A stretch of DNA of 64,000 nt from Rhizomys pruinosus (lineage: Eukaryota; Chordata; Mammalia; Rodentia; Spalacidae): the NCBI GenBank assembly GCA_009823505.1, contig VZQC01007082.1:629549-693548 (forward strand). The letters run 5' to 3'. This document shows, one piece after another, positions 23,791 through 36,425 of the stretch. Position numbers and translations under genes: made by a program. Each line of letters opens with the position of its first letter. Positions within the stretch are counted from its first letter, which is position 1. The notes under the pieces were generated by a model. It saw nothing but the letters and a program-made list of their open reading frames with translations, ran no database searches and was not told where the DNA came from.

Positions 23791-23947
23791 GCCGGGCATG
23801 GTGGCGCATGCCTTTAATCCTAGCACTTGGGAGGCAGATGCAGGCAGATGTCTGTGAGTTCAAGGTCAGCCTGGTCTACAGAGTGAGTTCCAGGACAGCT
23901 GGGGCTACAGGGAGACCCCGTCTCAAAAAGACCAAAAAAAAAAAAAC
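23791..23947 (+). mobile_element. B1 SINE
   Basis: Full-length B1: gccgggcatggtggcgcatg at the start, ccagcctggtctacagagtg-like core and a poly(A) tail. Little diverged. Confidence 0.95.
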
Positions 23948-25346
23948 GATTTTTGGCACTAAATAGGTAAAGGGTGGACACTTTATCACTGTCAAACATC
24001 AGTCCTCTAACTTCAAAATCAACATCTCTCAAGCAAGGATAATGTTCTTTCCTTGGTTGGGTGGTTTTGCAAACCAAATAAACCAACATGAAGCTTGATC
24101 CCATCACTTAGTGAGTGTTAAGTACCTACTACAAGGCACCCCACCTCTTACTCTACTTAGATATCTTGCTACAATCCCCCAAATACCAGCGGAAACCCAT
24201 GTTTGGGGTGCGTTGCTATTCAGTAGGCAAATTCCCTGGTGGCTGCAATTATATGAAGAGTGTTCTTTTTTCTTTAATAGCAAAAATTAAATTTTAACAA
24301 CTTCTATTGAAAATAAGCTAGTAAAAAGAATTCCAAAGAGATGGCCAAATAAGATGAATATCGAGGAATCTGTTTCTTCCCATGTCGATCATCATCTAAT
24401 TCAGGGAATTAACACCAACAGCAGCAGACTATTAGAGGGAATAGCAAGCACTTCCAGAAACGGAAGGCACAGGAGGTTTGCCCCTCAGTCATATCTCTCC
24501 CACAGCATGGACGGTTGCTCCACATTCAGCCATGTCTCCTCTTTGGTAGCACTGAAGAGCACTCAGGCTCTGACAGACAGGTATCAGGAACAGCGCCCTC
24601 TTTTCATCCAGCCACAGTCCAGGTAGAGTTCTTGGCACACAGGCAGTGGTGGCATCTCTAAGGCTTTTTCCTTGAAGCTTCCAGAGTCTTGCTCTCCATC
24701 CCTAGTCCCGGGTTTTATCCTTCAGCAGAAGGGTGAGCATAGGACCCAAGCGTCTACTGTTCCACTTGCTGCTTCTGGGTCTGGGTGAGGACAGTGTCAG
24801 CGCCAGCATGTAGTAAGAAGAGAGAACAAGACCTGGTTCACTGACTTCTCATTTGAGACTAGTCTGTGCTGGCTGGGTATAAGCTTTAGAGGGAACTGCT
24901 CAAGACAGCCAGGGAAAAATGAAGCATTTCTTTATACAAAGTATAAAATCCTGCAGCTTATGAGCAAAATCTGAAACTATAGACATCAAAACCAACCAAG
25001 CAAAATCAATGTTGGAATAAATATAACAGAGTGCTCCAAAGAAACCAACCAAACAAAAACACTATTGGAAAAATGTAACAGGGCGCTCCAAGGAAATAAG
25101 TCACTGGAGCAATCATCCCCATATCACACTACACCAGCCCCATATCACCTAATTCTTTATGTTCTCCAGCACAGCAGAGAGGTCTCCATTAAATCACTAG
25201 GTGTTGTGGGAATTTAGGTATTTTCACTGTCAAGGTCCTGCAAGGCACAGCATATATCTCAGTTATCTTTGAACTTCCACTGTCTGTTAGTATAGTCCAT
25301 GAATGAACAAATTCCCAAATAAATAAAAGAATAGATTAGAAAATGA
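23948..25346. other. Mostly unassigned, with a short tandem duplication
   Basis: No gene supported. An imperfect tandem repeat of about 54 bp is at 24988-25093. The A-rich right part might be an outlier of the LINE-related piece at 25620. Confidence 0.4.
24988..25093 (+). repeat. Imperfect tandem duplication, two units
   Basis: Units begin aaaccaaccaagcaaaa and aaaccaaccaaacaaaa. Each ends with aacag, one base or two, then gctccaa. Diverged but clearly related. Confidence 0.75.
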
Positions 25347-25600
25347 GGGCTGGAGAGATGGCCTAGCTGTTAAGAGCGCCGACTGCTCTTACAGAGGACC
25401 CGGGTTTGATCCCCAGCACCCACATGGCAGCCGAGAACTGTCTGAAACTCCAATTCCAGGAGAACTCCAGTTCCAGGGGAATCCAACACCCTCTTCTGAC
25501 CTCCGCAGCATTGCAAGACACGGGTGCACAGACCTACATGCAGACAGTACATTCATACACACACAGAAATAAATAAAATTTTAAAAATTTTTTAAAAAAG
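25347..25600 (+). mobile_element. B2/B3-type SINE
   Basis: Full length, with the diagnostic short internal duplication and an AT-rich tail. Close in sequence to the copy at 2541. Confidence 0.95.
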
Positions 25601-25619
25601 GAAATGAATGATTAGACAG

Positions 25620-26012
25620 AACATGGAGATTCATGCCCCAAATGCTTAGTATTCCTAAGGACAGGTGTCAATAATTACAGATGTAATAGAAGAAAACTTC
25701 ACAGAATTGAAAAAGAAAGTAAGGAAAGGATCTGAGATAAGAAATTGAAAGAGATCACCACATGCCCCACAGAGTTAATCATAAGAAAATGTGCCAAGGC
25801 ATATTCTAGGGGGAAGGGGAAGAACTTTCCATTTCAAAGTTAAAGACTCTTACAACCTTTCAAGCCAAAAAGAAAAAAAAAAAATCTTACATGCCTTCCT
25901 TCAAAAAGATCCTTTGACTTACAAGAATAAAACCCTGAGTGTTCTGATTCAAAGCAGAGGAAAATGGAGCAACTGATGCTACAGACAGGAAAGGTTTTGA
26001 GAAGAGATTGTC
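25620..26012 (+). mobile_element. HAL1-like LINE fragment
   Basis: The order of segments follows HAL1/LINE-1 ORF1-type sequence: gaattgaaaaagaaagtaag, then catattctaggggg, then ttacaagaataaaaccctga and aaatggagcaac. No intact frame remains. The family assignment is from memory. Confidence 0.5.
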
Positions 26013-27169
26013 TTTGTTTTGGCATAACCTGTTAACCCTGGGAGGAGCAGCTCTCCCCCATAAGACTAAATCTTCAAAGGCTCCAGTCAGCATGGTGGAG
26101 AACCTGCTGTCTCCGCCTCTGTGGGGGAAGGTGGGCTCCACAGCACCTTGTGACAGTTCTGGTGCTCTGGGATCCAACTAAGCAGCCAACTGCCCCAAAG
26201 ATCAGGGGATATCCTGCTGTATAGAAAAGAGTTAGCACTGTAGATCCAAACTGCTACTCTATGAGAGAAAACATTTTGCAGGATATGCTCTTGAATCTAG
26301 AGAGTTACACTTCAAAAGATGAGGGGATCCCCACCAAGCCCTAGTAACAGTTGTTTTTCCACAGCTGTTGTTGTGGAAAAAAGTAATTTACCCTGTGTTT
26401 TCTTTCTGAAGTCTGGAATTGGGGTAAGCAGCTCTCAACAGTGGTCAGTTTGGTATTAAAAAGCCCTGTTCTTGGGTCTCTTATGAACTGTTCTGATCAC
26501 CAGCCTATCATTCCTATGGCTGAATTACACCTATCCTACATAATGCCAATGGGAGAAGATTCTGGAAGCTTGAAGTTTTTCTCACAGACTTTATTCCAAC
26601 CATATGTTTCTTGACACTGCTGTCTGTGCTTGATATCCTTTTGTGATTAAACTTATAGTTGCGAGTACCACTATATGCTCAGTCCTGTTAGTCCTTCTAG
26701 TGAAGTCAATCCAACACCCCCACTTTCTACTCTACTCCTGCACAACACAGACGGTTCTGATTGCTTCCATCCAGGCAAAGATAATGGCTTTTTAGAGTAA
26801 TTGCCTCTGTGAAATTCTACAGGCAGATAAGTGGTAAAATGAGGAGGAGCCAGGAAAAAGCAACCTCCAGACCCTATGACTGTCATGAAGCAACTTTGGC
26901 AAGACAGAAAGCCACAGATGATTCTGGAAAGCTTCACCAACATGTCAAGCAGATGCTTAGCATTCTTCTTAAGCACCTTGGTGTCCTGCCAGGTTCTTGA
27001 CCATTCCTGCTGGGATGGAAAAGAGCTTTATAGGCCCTCTAAAATACAGACAATTTTTTTTCCAGCTGTGCTGTCTGGTTGGGGTTTTTTGTTTGTTTGT
27101 TTGTTTGTTTTACATTCAGTAGAAAACTTATAGAGGCATAGATGGAGCCGTGGTGTGTGCGTGTGTGTA

Positions 27170-27201
<32 letters not shown>

Positions 27202-27648
27202 TGTTTATTCACTCACTCATCTCCTTATATTGAAGACAGAGAAAATTTTCAAGGTGGGTAGGGCAAAGGAAGACATATGAAATCTTTCTAAGAATGGAAA
27301 ACATTAAAGTCCAATCATTCCCCAAACTTCACATGGGAACTAATCAGCCTCAGCCTCCTTCTGCCATGCTACCCTTGTTGGGATCTCCCTACTCTTGTGC
27401 TGAGAGCAAGTCAAAAGTAGTGCATAGAATCACAGGCAAAAGGACACACCATGCTTTTAAAGTCAAAGCTAAGGGCTATTCTAAGGAGAAAATACCACTG
27501 TAGTTGGAAAGGTCAAAGACACCTATGTCTGCATCACAAGTCAGCTGGACTTTATCTTTGTTCATTTGTGAGGGCATTTGCTGTCATTATCTTCCTAATG
27601 ATAGGGACTGGTTTTCTTTTTTAAAATGTAGTATTGCAGATTCAGTAT
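26013..27648. other. No element recognised apart from microsatellites
   Basis: No gene supported. It includes a GTTT tract (27088-27112) and a GT tract (27157-27203). Confidence 0.45.
27157..27203 (+). repeat. (GT)n microsatellite
   Basis: Interrupted GT/ATGTGT repeat, about 47 bp. Confidence 0.93.
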
Positions 27649-27956
27649 TGTGGTTTGAATGAGAAATATTCTCCACAGCAACACTTGGTTCCAAGTTGCA
27701 GGCACTTTTTGCTAAGGTTTAAGAGGTATGACCTTGCTGGAAGAAGCAAGTCATTAAGCTCAAGCTTTGGGAGTTCATAACCTTGCTCCACTTCCAGCCC
27801 GTTCTCAACTTTCTGCTCCAGTTGCCTCCTGACACCGAGAGTTTCCCTCTCCGTTATGGACTCTCCTTCTGGAACCCTAAGGCAAAAAACCCCTCCCCAT
27901 GTAAGTTGCCTTAATCATGGTATTTTCTCTCACAGCAACAGAAAAGTAATTAATAT
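27649..27956 (+). mobile_element. ORR1/MT-like (MaLR) LTR, sense
   Basis: Starts TGTGGTTTGAATGAGAAAT and ends with the family signature cacagcaacagaaaagtaat, then taata. The middle has the usual tatgaccttgctggaagaag and ttatggactctcc segments. The polyadenylation region is degraded. Confidence 0.75.
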
Positions 27957-28834
27957 GAGTACTACCTCCTTTATCCCATCTGATTGCCTGCATGTCTGAA
28001 GTATCTAAAATGTTTAAGATATTTCACTGGAAGTATAACAAAAGTGCTTAATAATAGCAACTGCTTTTCTCTAGATTTGGAAGTAATCAGTTCTTATAAA
28101 AATTTACAATTAATAAAAATGAATATTGAACATTTCTACCAGATGCACATGCAGAAACTCCTCTGGTCCTGGTTAGACAGTTCTCCAAGGAAAGCAGATT
28201 GGAATACTTCCATAAAGCATATATAAATAAAGTGAAATCATCATGGTCTAAGCATGGGTCTACAAGGTTGCAAACCTATCCTCTTCGACTTCAGCACATT
28301 ATGGACACTGTGGACCACATGATTCTTTGTGATGAGGTTGTCTTGTTGTATATTGTATGATGTTTGGCAGCATCCTTGACTGATATCCACTAGATGCTAG
28401 CAGCATTCATCTAGATCCTTGGACACTGCCAGATACCCTCAAGAAAGGAAAGTAAATCTTGCTTCTTCCTCAGCCCACAACCCTTGTTAAGATCCTCTGG
28501 CCTGCAGTAAGCTACCTTTGAAGCTTTGCTACTTGACATGTATTCTGAGATCTGCTGCCTCAGCATTACCTGAAAGCTTATTTAAGATATAGAATCTCAT
28601 GCCTTTTCTCAATCCTACTGAAATGGAATCTGCATTTTAACAAGATTTCCAAGGCGATCTTGTGTACACATTAAATTTTGAGAACTTTAGTTCCATAAGA
28701 CACAGACCTTATACTATAGTTGTTCCCCTACATATTTTCCTGGACAAATTCAGTTTCTAGAGGATTCCTAGCAAACTATTCCTGTATCAAATCACAATGT
28801 TGTAATCATATCTTTCATAAGTTTTTTTCCCAAG
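27957..28834. other. No element recognised
   Basis: About 880 bp of unassigned DNA with no convincing open frame. Confidence 0.45.
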
Positions 28835-28851
28835 AGGCTGTATTTTTTTAA

Positions 28852-29089
28852 TTTATTTTATTTTTTTTTTATGTGTATGAATGTACTGTCTGCATGTAGG
28901 CTTGTGCACCCATGTTGCACAATGCCGAGGAGGTCAGAAGAGGGTGTCAGATTCCCCCTGGAACTGGAGTTCTCCTGGAATTGGAGTTTCACACGGTTCT
29001 CAGCTGCCATGTGGGTGCTGGGGATCGAACCCGGGTCCTCTGCAAGAGCAGTCGGTGCTCTTAACTGCTAGGCCATCTCTCCAGCCCCA
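28852..29089 (-). mobile_element. B2/B3-type SINE, antisense, 17-bp target duplication
   Basis: Reverse-strand copy with the internal duplication. Flanks repeat aggctgtatttttttaa (28835-28851 and 29090-29106) exactly. Confidence 0.95.
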
Positions 29090-29194
29090 AGGCTGTATTT
29101 TTTTAAACTCCCATTGGTTTCCAGAGTATTTCCCTGAAAGCAACCATCCTGGGTTAAAGGAAATAGTATCCTGAGCTTTAACCAACTCACTTAT

Positions 29195-29352
29195 TAGTTT
29201 ATTTGCTGCCCACAGATGCCAGGGGAGGGCATCAGATCCCCTGGAAATGGAGTTCTGGATGGTTAGCCACCATGTGGGTTGTGGGAACCAAACCTAGGTC
29301 CTCTGCAAGGGCAGCCAAGGCTCTGAACCACTGAACCATCTCCTCAGCCCCC
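29195..29352 (-). mobile_element. Old B3-like SINE, antisense
   Basis: The reverse strand shows a decayed head (ggggctgaggagatggttca) and the cacatggtggct segment, then ccagggg-type body. Truncated at its 3' part. Confidence 0.7.
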
Positions 29353-32300
29353 AGAATGTTTTATTAATAAGGAGAGGGGAGCTTACCCTTTGCTTTAGAG
29401 CCCAGGGTTATCACTCCAAAAAAATAAAGGTCAGGGACCAGATGAGATGCAGAATACAGTTAATTCTCATGAAAATAAAGATTTTTCAAGTATAGTCCAC
29501 ATTGGAAGATTCCTACCAGTACAACTACCACCAATTTCCCTTACTGGAGATTGCCCAGATCCAACAAAATAGAAACCAGAACCACTCTCTCAGATGCTAA
29601 TGGAATCTGTAAATAATAAACTATGTGGCTCTGGGTTCAATAAAATACAAGAGGATCAGAGGACTAGACAGGATGTTTGCTGTGAAAGGCTAGAGGTGGG
29701 GTCAGGGGAGGCAGATATCCCAACACATTACTAATAAGAATCCCCTGACAAGGAGGGATGAAAGGAAGAGGAACACAAGACAAGAAGAGAGAATAGAATG
29801 CTGAAGTATGGAGAATGGAATCCTTGAAGGGAGGTAAGAGTAATATTGTAAAGAGATGCCTTGAAATCATTTCAAGTCATGAATCTTTCTGTCAAGACTG
29901 GCCTGATACTCTTCTGGGTCCAGTATACTTTCACGTCAGAAGTCTTTCTCAGAATTCAGAACAAACTGACCCCAGGATCATCAAATGGTTTTAGCTTACA
30001 TATTATCTTCTTTACAATGTAAAAATGAGAAGTCTCCATTTACATTTGCCTGCTGGAACAGCAGCAAGCATACCTTGTATAGCACTATGCCTATGCATAA
30101 ATGGATACCAGTACACGCAGTCACCCAGATCTTAGGTATAAATCCATTTTTTATTTAAATATAAATGTATATAGATATTCATAATGGTTTCATGTTATAT
30201 AACAGACTCTCATAAACATAGAAGGCTTTTAAAATTAATTGCTGAACTCCCAATTTGAAAATACACTGAAAAAAACATTGTCTCAGTTTTTTCAATGGCT
30301 GGTTTAAACTGATAAAGATTTTATTGTGCTTTCTCAAAACACAAGAAGGAAAAAAAAATAGTGTCTCAGTTTTCTTAGAAAAGCTCTATATAATGTTCAT
30401 ATACAATTTAACAAGATCAAACTTCATTTAGAGTGATGACAATTAGCCAGGATCATTTGCTCAGTCAAAAGAGATATAAATTAGATATAGATTATTAATA
30501 TTTGCTGCTTACATTCCAGGATCTATATTTAGCATTAACACTGCAATGCTAGGAAGGCACAACCCCACGCTGTGAGGAGGCAATCTGACAGAGAAGATGG
30601 TAATAAGGACCATTCTACTCTGATGTGAGATTGTATTATAATGGAGGTTCAAGAGGGCTCGCTGGCACCAGATACATCAACCTCAATCACACTTTTCAAT
30701 CAGAACCTCAGAAAGTCTTTGAATCGTATAGATATGGTTGTAATCAATCTCTGTATATACATATATTATTTATCTAATTTACATATGCATATTTGTATAC
30801 ATGTATTTTGCATATATTATAAATGTATAAATATGTGCACACACAGGCATATATAAATATATAAATATACTAATTCAATGCTATGTCTACACACATTATG
30901 GTGTGTAGGTATTCAAATAATAGAATACAGATACATATATAAATGTAGATAGACATATAAATGTAGATATAGATATATAGATCTAATTTCCTCCCATATT
31001 TTATAACCTTCTAGTTCAGGGTCCTTCCATTACTTAATACCTACATCCTGTGATGTGTTGCTTGGACATGATCCAAGCAGATGGGAGAAGTGGCCTGAGG
31101 TAAAACTTGATCCTGGTCTTTAATAAGATAGCTAGACTTGGAGTCCCATCAGGGTTGCAATTTGAAAATGTGAAGGTTTTCACGTTTTTGAAATGCAGTA
31201 TATGGCAAATGACTCTATTTTTTTAAGCTACAAAAATGTCTATATGGCTTGGGGGGGGGTTCCAGGGAGAACACCTCCAAATATGTATCAGTAGATGAGA
31301 AAAGAAAAGAATCCACACTTGTATCTGAAACCTGGAGGAGAAATACAGTTAAAACTTCTAAGCTGAGATGCTTCAAAGACTTCAGAGAGGCACTTTTTAG
31401 TGGATAGGCAAATGAAGGACACAACAAATGACAGAACATAACCAAAGCTAGATGTATGCCAGGTACCAGAATTTAAGCACAGAAATTAGCAGAGTGTTCC
31501 TCCATCTATTGTGACCCCTCTCAGCATGGATGAAGTACAATGGGGTGAGAAACAAGAAAGCAGCTGCTGAGGAAGCCACGGAGGTGACATTTGCAGCCAG
31601 AGGCTGTGATCCCTTTAACTGACTGTGGGAGCAGATTACTCAATAAGAGCCAAGATGGATTTCAAATTGCATGGATATAAAAGTGATGGAGGCTTGTGAT
31701 TTATCTAGTATGAGGAACCCACTTCCCTCCAATTCACTTCTGGTGTCTTCTGATGGTACCTTCCCTATAATGTCATTTTCTTTTCTTCTGTGTCACCCCT
31801 CCTTTGTTTCCAATTCAGCCCTGCTTGCTTGCCTCCTATGTCACCTCTTGGTATATGAGCAGAGCTAGAATCAGTCCCGACTCTCTAAGACCTGGAATCT
31901 GTCAACTCCTCTTTCACCTGTCTTCTTTAGTTCTTCCTCTCTTATCCATTCCCCTTGTCCAAAGCTCCTCATTGTATAAATCCAGAGTTCGTATGTGACT
32001 CTTAACTGCAATCCATACCTACCCATACCCTGGGTGCCTGGCAGAGAAGAGTGCATGTTTTCTGAGATTATCTGTCTTTAGCATTTGAACTAGACGTTAG
32101 TGAGTATCTAGGTGTGTTGGGTGGAGAAAAGGCAGAGGATTCTTTTAAGCAAATGTTACCCTTGGTGCAAAGGAAGTTAAGGCTAAGAGCATTGTAAGAG
32201 TCAAATCCGTGATGGAACGGCTACCAGTACTTAAGGGGAAAGAAGACCTAAGATTTTTCCATAGCATTACTTGAACTGAAACTCAACAAAGAGTAGCACC

Positions 32301-33314
32301 AACTACAATATACCTCATGCTTCAATCTTGTTCTAGGATTATGGATTCGAAAGTGCCTGTGGATTTGCTTCTGGTAATGCTGAAGATCTTTAGTTTGTAG
32401 AAGCTACAGTATTTTGGTCAATCTTAAAAGATGCTAGAATTTTGGAAAATTCGGCATGAAAGCTCATCTTCCCATAGATATTTGTGGGGGTTTTTCTGTT
32501 GGGTGTTGATCCACTAGTCTTGAAGAAAATTAGAGTAAAACATTTCATGCCATTGTTGAGAACTGTCACAAGATATTTCATGTCACCTAAGTCTCTGGTA
32601 ATGCTGAATCTATCCACTGGGTTTGGAATGGACTCCTTTCATGGTCAGTGTTCATGAAGTCAGGCCAAATTGTCCAGCTGCACTGGCAAAGGCAAGTCAG
32701 GCAGGGCCAAGCTGGATTTTATTCCATGTTGTCCTTTGATCCAGGGCTGATGTCCTATCTACAGGGGAAGGTGGAGGGGGGTGAGGGGTGTTGGCAAGAG
32801 TCATCTCCAAACACTCAGTTGCAAGGTTGTAAATTTCAGCAAGGCTAATCAATATTCATGTAATTACCCCAGAAAGCACATTCGACATTTCATAAATATG
32901 GTAGAATATGCAGCATTTGTCTATCTCTCCCTGCTACCAAAGCATACAGGGAAAAATAATCCCCAGGGATCCCTCCTGCCTGAAATGGCAGCAGTTATTG
33001 AAGCCATAAATTTGATGGATCAAAGTCTTCTCTCTTCATCCCATTCATAATTTACAAACAGAAGTGAGACCATTTAAATGAGGCAGCCTGCTGATTTTCT
33101 TCATGGAGCATGAGTGCTCCTGGGAAAGGGCTTGCTTCCCATCAGTTCTGTCTGTAGATTCAGTCCTTTATGCTCAGCCCATTCTCCCAAGTGAGCCTGC
33201 AGACCCAGGTGGTGCACAGACCTCTGGCCAGCGCTTAGGCCCCAGAGCATGGATTCCCTAGATGCCCAGGCGACAGTGATGATTAAAAGCTTGTGGAATA
33301 GCCTCAAAGCCATT
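29353..33314. other. Low-repeat block with AT microsatellite
   Basis: Nearly 4 kb with no gene or named repeat. 30740-30985 is AT-rich with TATA/ATGT-like runs, and 30300-30360 is A/T-rich. A 75-codon reverse frame at 32390-32617 has no recognised homologue. 32840-33110 looks unique and non-repetitive. Confidence 0.45.
30740..30985. repeat. AT-rich degenerate microsatellite
   Basis: Irregular tatata, atgtat and agatat units without a long pure run. Confidence 0.7.
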
Positions 33315-33332
33315 GGACACATTCAGTTTCTT

Positions 33333-33494
33333 TTTTTTTTTTTCTTTAACATTTTTTTATTGATGCTTTGTGCATTTCATAAATCATTTTCCAATTCAGT
33401 TCAGGCATATTTCCCTTTCCCTTCCCCCCCACCCCCACCCCATCCCAGATCATGCATTCTGCCATAACTGTCCTGCATCTTTCTCTCAGTTACA
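33333..33494 (-). mobile_element. Very short LINE-1 3' UTR insertion, antisense
   Basis: Begins with poly(T) and carries the reverse of the LINE-1 3' UTR seen at 61860-61990, including the C-rich tract. The 18-bp repeat ggacacattcagtttctt flanks it exactly (33315-33332, 33495-33512). Confidence 0.92.
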
Positions 33495-33512
33495 GGACAC
33501 ATTCAGTTTCTT

Positions 33513-34210
33513 AAGGAAGTTGCAGAGAGGTTGATCTGTGTTCTTGAACACATCCCTATTTACCCTCCCACTCATTGCCCCAATAGGCTCAGGAATAAAA
33601 TACCCAGCTCTCAGCAGCTTACCACAGAACAAAGCACAAAAGAAGAAAAACACTTTGTACTGATCAGACCTGGCCTTCAGAAACCAGCACTACAGACCTA
33701 GATTCTATGTGAGAAGAGTCAAGTGCAGGCTGCTCTACCTGAGAGGCTGGGGAGTATCTGTCCTGTACCCAGACAGGGATGCCTTGTCTCTTCCACACCT
33801 TCCACGAAACAATGACCTTTCCATCACCCATAGGCTAAAGAAATGATATGTAGGTCAACACCCAGATGTCTGTCCCCAAAGAAGTAACAAAACTTCCCAA
33901 AAATGTATAATAACTTAAGAGAGCTATTTTAAGCCAGGGAGTAAATTACCTGTCTTCAAAGTAGAGCTGCATCCTTCCTATGTAAAATATGCATTTTGTA
34001 CACATGCATAAACACACATGCATGTACATTCATCTATCATGTATGTATGTATCTGATATGGCATGTCCAAGAATTAGTTGAGATATGTATGCACTTAAAA
34101 TCATTGTGTGTACTGGAATTTATGGCTGTCATATCCTTGTGTGTATGGAGAGATATATGTGTATACAGAAGTGGACATATGTATGCATATAAGTGAATAT
34201 ACAGATTACA
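33513..34210. other. No element recognised
   Basis: About 700 bp of unassigned DNA ending in an ATGTAT-rich stretch just before the next provirus. Confidence 0.45.
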
Positions 34211-34216
34211 TACATG
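34211..34216. repeat. 6-bp target-site duplication, left copy
   Basis: tacatg precedes the left LTR; tacata follows the right LTR (44701-44706), five of six bases matching. Confidence 0.65.
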
Positions 34217-34489
34217 TGTGGGAAAATTTAGTTAAGATGGGTAGCATTCTAAACCAATGGGACCTCCCTGGCCACACCCATAGGGTGGGATATAGTGACA
34301 AAAAGGTTTAGGATTTGACCCTGGGATATGAGTCATGCTGGCTGTATAACCAGACATTTTGTAATAAAAACTCTTTCTGCTTTTGGACCTTAACATGCAT
34401 CCACGTGGTGTGCTTTCCTGCACATGTTTTCTACATGGATTGTCCTGGGATTAAATGGGACCCCCAAAAATCTCGGTGGAACCTTTATA
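34217..34489 (+). repeat. Left LTR of ERVK-like provirus
   Basis: 273 bp. A polyadenylation signal lies at about 34363 (gtaataaaaactctttctgc). Ends acctttata, against acctttaca in the right LTR. Confidence 0.8.
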
Positions 34490-34491
34490 AA

Positions 34492-34510
34492 TGGCTCCCA
34501 GACATGGGGC
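34492..34510 (+). promoter_or_regulatory. Primer binding site, tRNA-Lys1,2 type
   Basis: tggctcccagacatggggc sits two bases after the LTR. It matches the lysine-1,2 site with two substitutions and one inserted G. Such primers are typical of betaretrovirus-like elements. Confidence 0.65.
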
Positions 34511-34780
34511 AGGAGGAAACCTTAACTTAGGTATGCAAACCTCTAAATCTTGCCTTTTTCTTCTCTTTCTTCTCTCTTTCCTGATATCTATCCTTTGTGG
34601 GGGAGCCTTCTCTCCTGCTTGTTTCAGTGGATGGGAGGATGATCTGGGAACATGTGACTTTGTACACGTGGAGGAAAAACTGCAAGTCTCTGTTTTGGCG
34701 CAGAATGAGCATCCCACTCTCTCCAGGCATGTGCCTCCTGGCTTGGTCACTCCTGCAGGATATAAAAGCCAGTGACTTCA

Positions 34781-34991
34781 GGGCTGGAGAGATAGCCTAT
34801 CGGTTAAGAGTGCTGACTGCTCTTGCAGAGGACCCGAGTTCGATGCCCAGCACCCACATGGCGGCTCCAATTCCAGGAGAACTCCAGTTCCAGTTCCAGG
34901 GGAATCCGACACCCTCTTCTGACCTCTGTGGCATTGCACGACACAGGTGCACAAACCTACATACAGACAGTACATTCATATACATAGAAAA

Positions 34992-35026
<35 letters not shown>

Positions 35027-35028
35027 AT
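34781..35028 (+). mobile_element. B2/B3-type SINE with 13-bp target duplication
   Basis: Complete copy with an (AAAT)n tail, flanked by exact gccagtgacttca (34768-34780, 35029-35041). The internal duplication is present in altered form, with an extra cagtt and a loss on its left. Confidence 0.95.
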
Positions 35029-36224
35029 GCCAGTGACTTCAAGGCTGAGTTTAATATCAAGGCTTAGTAGCCATGCTTGGCCTTGGAACCATTTTTCATA
35101 ATTCTACAGGTCTAAAAACTTTCTGGTTTTAAGCCCCCCCAAAGAAAGACTTCATCCCCTACTGTGAAGAACCAGTTCTTTGGGTTCAATTCCAACTTTA
35201 ACTTGTTCATATGTAAATTTTCTCCAGGTAGCTGTTGGCTAGGCCAAGGCCTGAGCCCACTTCTTTCTGATGCAAATTAAGGCCTTTCACAGGAACCACC
35301 CTACCAAGGGCAGTTTCTTTCCAGATAATTTTAAGCCATGGTCACCACTTAATGCCTTTCTCTTAAATTTTGTATACAAAATCTGTTTTTAGATAAAAGT
35401 GTATTGCTGTCTTTTCTTCTTGTGGTTTTTTTTGGGGGGGTAACTATTTCTAAATCTAACTCTTCCTACCTGCCAGCTATTTGTGGATTCAAAATTGGGA
35501 TTCAGCTAGCTGTATCACTTCAGTAATTCAAATCCATTTCAGCCTGCTTAACTTAAAATGTAATATTTTTACTTAACCCCTGGGTACCTTAGATACCTTT
35601 TGCATAAATATATGTACACAATTAAGATTAATTGGTTGAATTAATTTTATCTTGATCTTTTTAAATGTGTTTCATTTGAAAGATTTTTTCCCACAGAATT
35701 CCTGATCACACTTGGTTTGTGCTCTGGCGACACCAGCCTGCCTGCTGTGCACATACCAGCCACCTGACTGAGCCCATAGTATCTTAACTATTTATCTATA
35801 AATCATGCCCTTTACATTTTGACCTTAAGGTAACAGTCTTTTAATTTCAGCATTTTGGAGACAAAATAGATGGATTTCTAGGAGAGTTTACAGGCCCTGG
35901 AGTTCTAACAAAAGAAACTTTCTCCAATAAATTGTCTTTTTTTAAGGACCATTAGTAAAAGCTCTTTAACAACATGAATTGATATTTTGATTCAATTTAA
36001 ATGAGAAATTTTTTGAATAAAACTGTTTTATATTTCTTTAAGCCCATCTTCAAACTGCGTGTATGTGTGAGTGAATGCAAGTTCCTGCTTTTAATTCATT
36101 ATAATCCTACAGGTTTAAATCTAATTAGGAGCCAACTGTAAATAAAGATAGATTCAACTCATAAAAAAGTTTGTTTTATACCCCTAGTGTTAACAATTTT
36201 TAATTGGGTTTATAGTATGCATAA

Positions 36225-36425
36225 TATTCAGTCTAATAATAAATTGTTCCTTGTTGGCTATTATTGACAATTATTATTCATAATAATTATTAATGATGAT
36301 TATGACTAATAATGGTTAAAAATAATCATTGATACTTGGTAATGATTAATAATGCTTATAATTATTGTGATTGTTGTTGTGATTATGGATAATTATTATT
36401 CTTCCAAAGTCCTTAATAATAAGAT
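36225..36425. repeat. Degenerate TAA/TTA-rich tract
   Basis: Repeated ataat, attat and aatgat units with interruptions, about 200 bp long. Probably an old trinucleotide expansion. Confidence 0.7.

Noticed and set aside
32390..32617. 75-codon reverse frame (VTVLNNGMKCFTLIFFK) that looked like a processed pseudogene
   Set aside because: I could not link it to any protein family, and the other reading frames around it give no continuation. A BLASTX search would decide.
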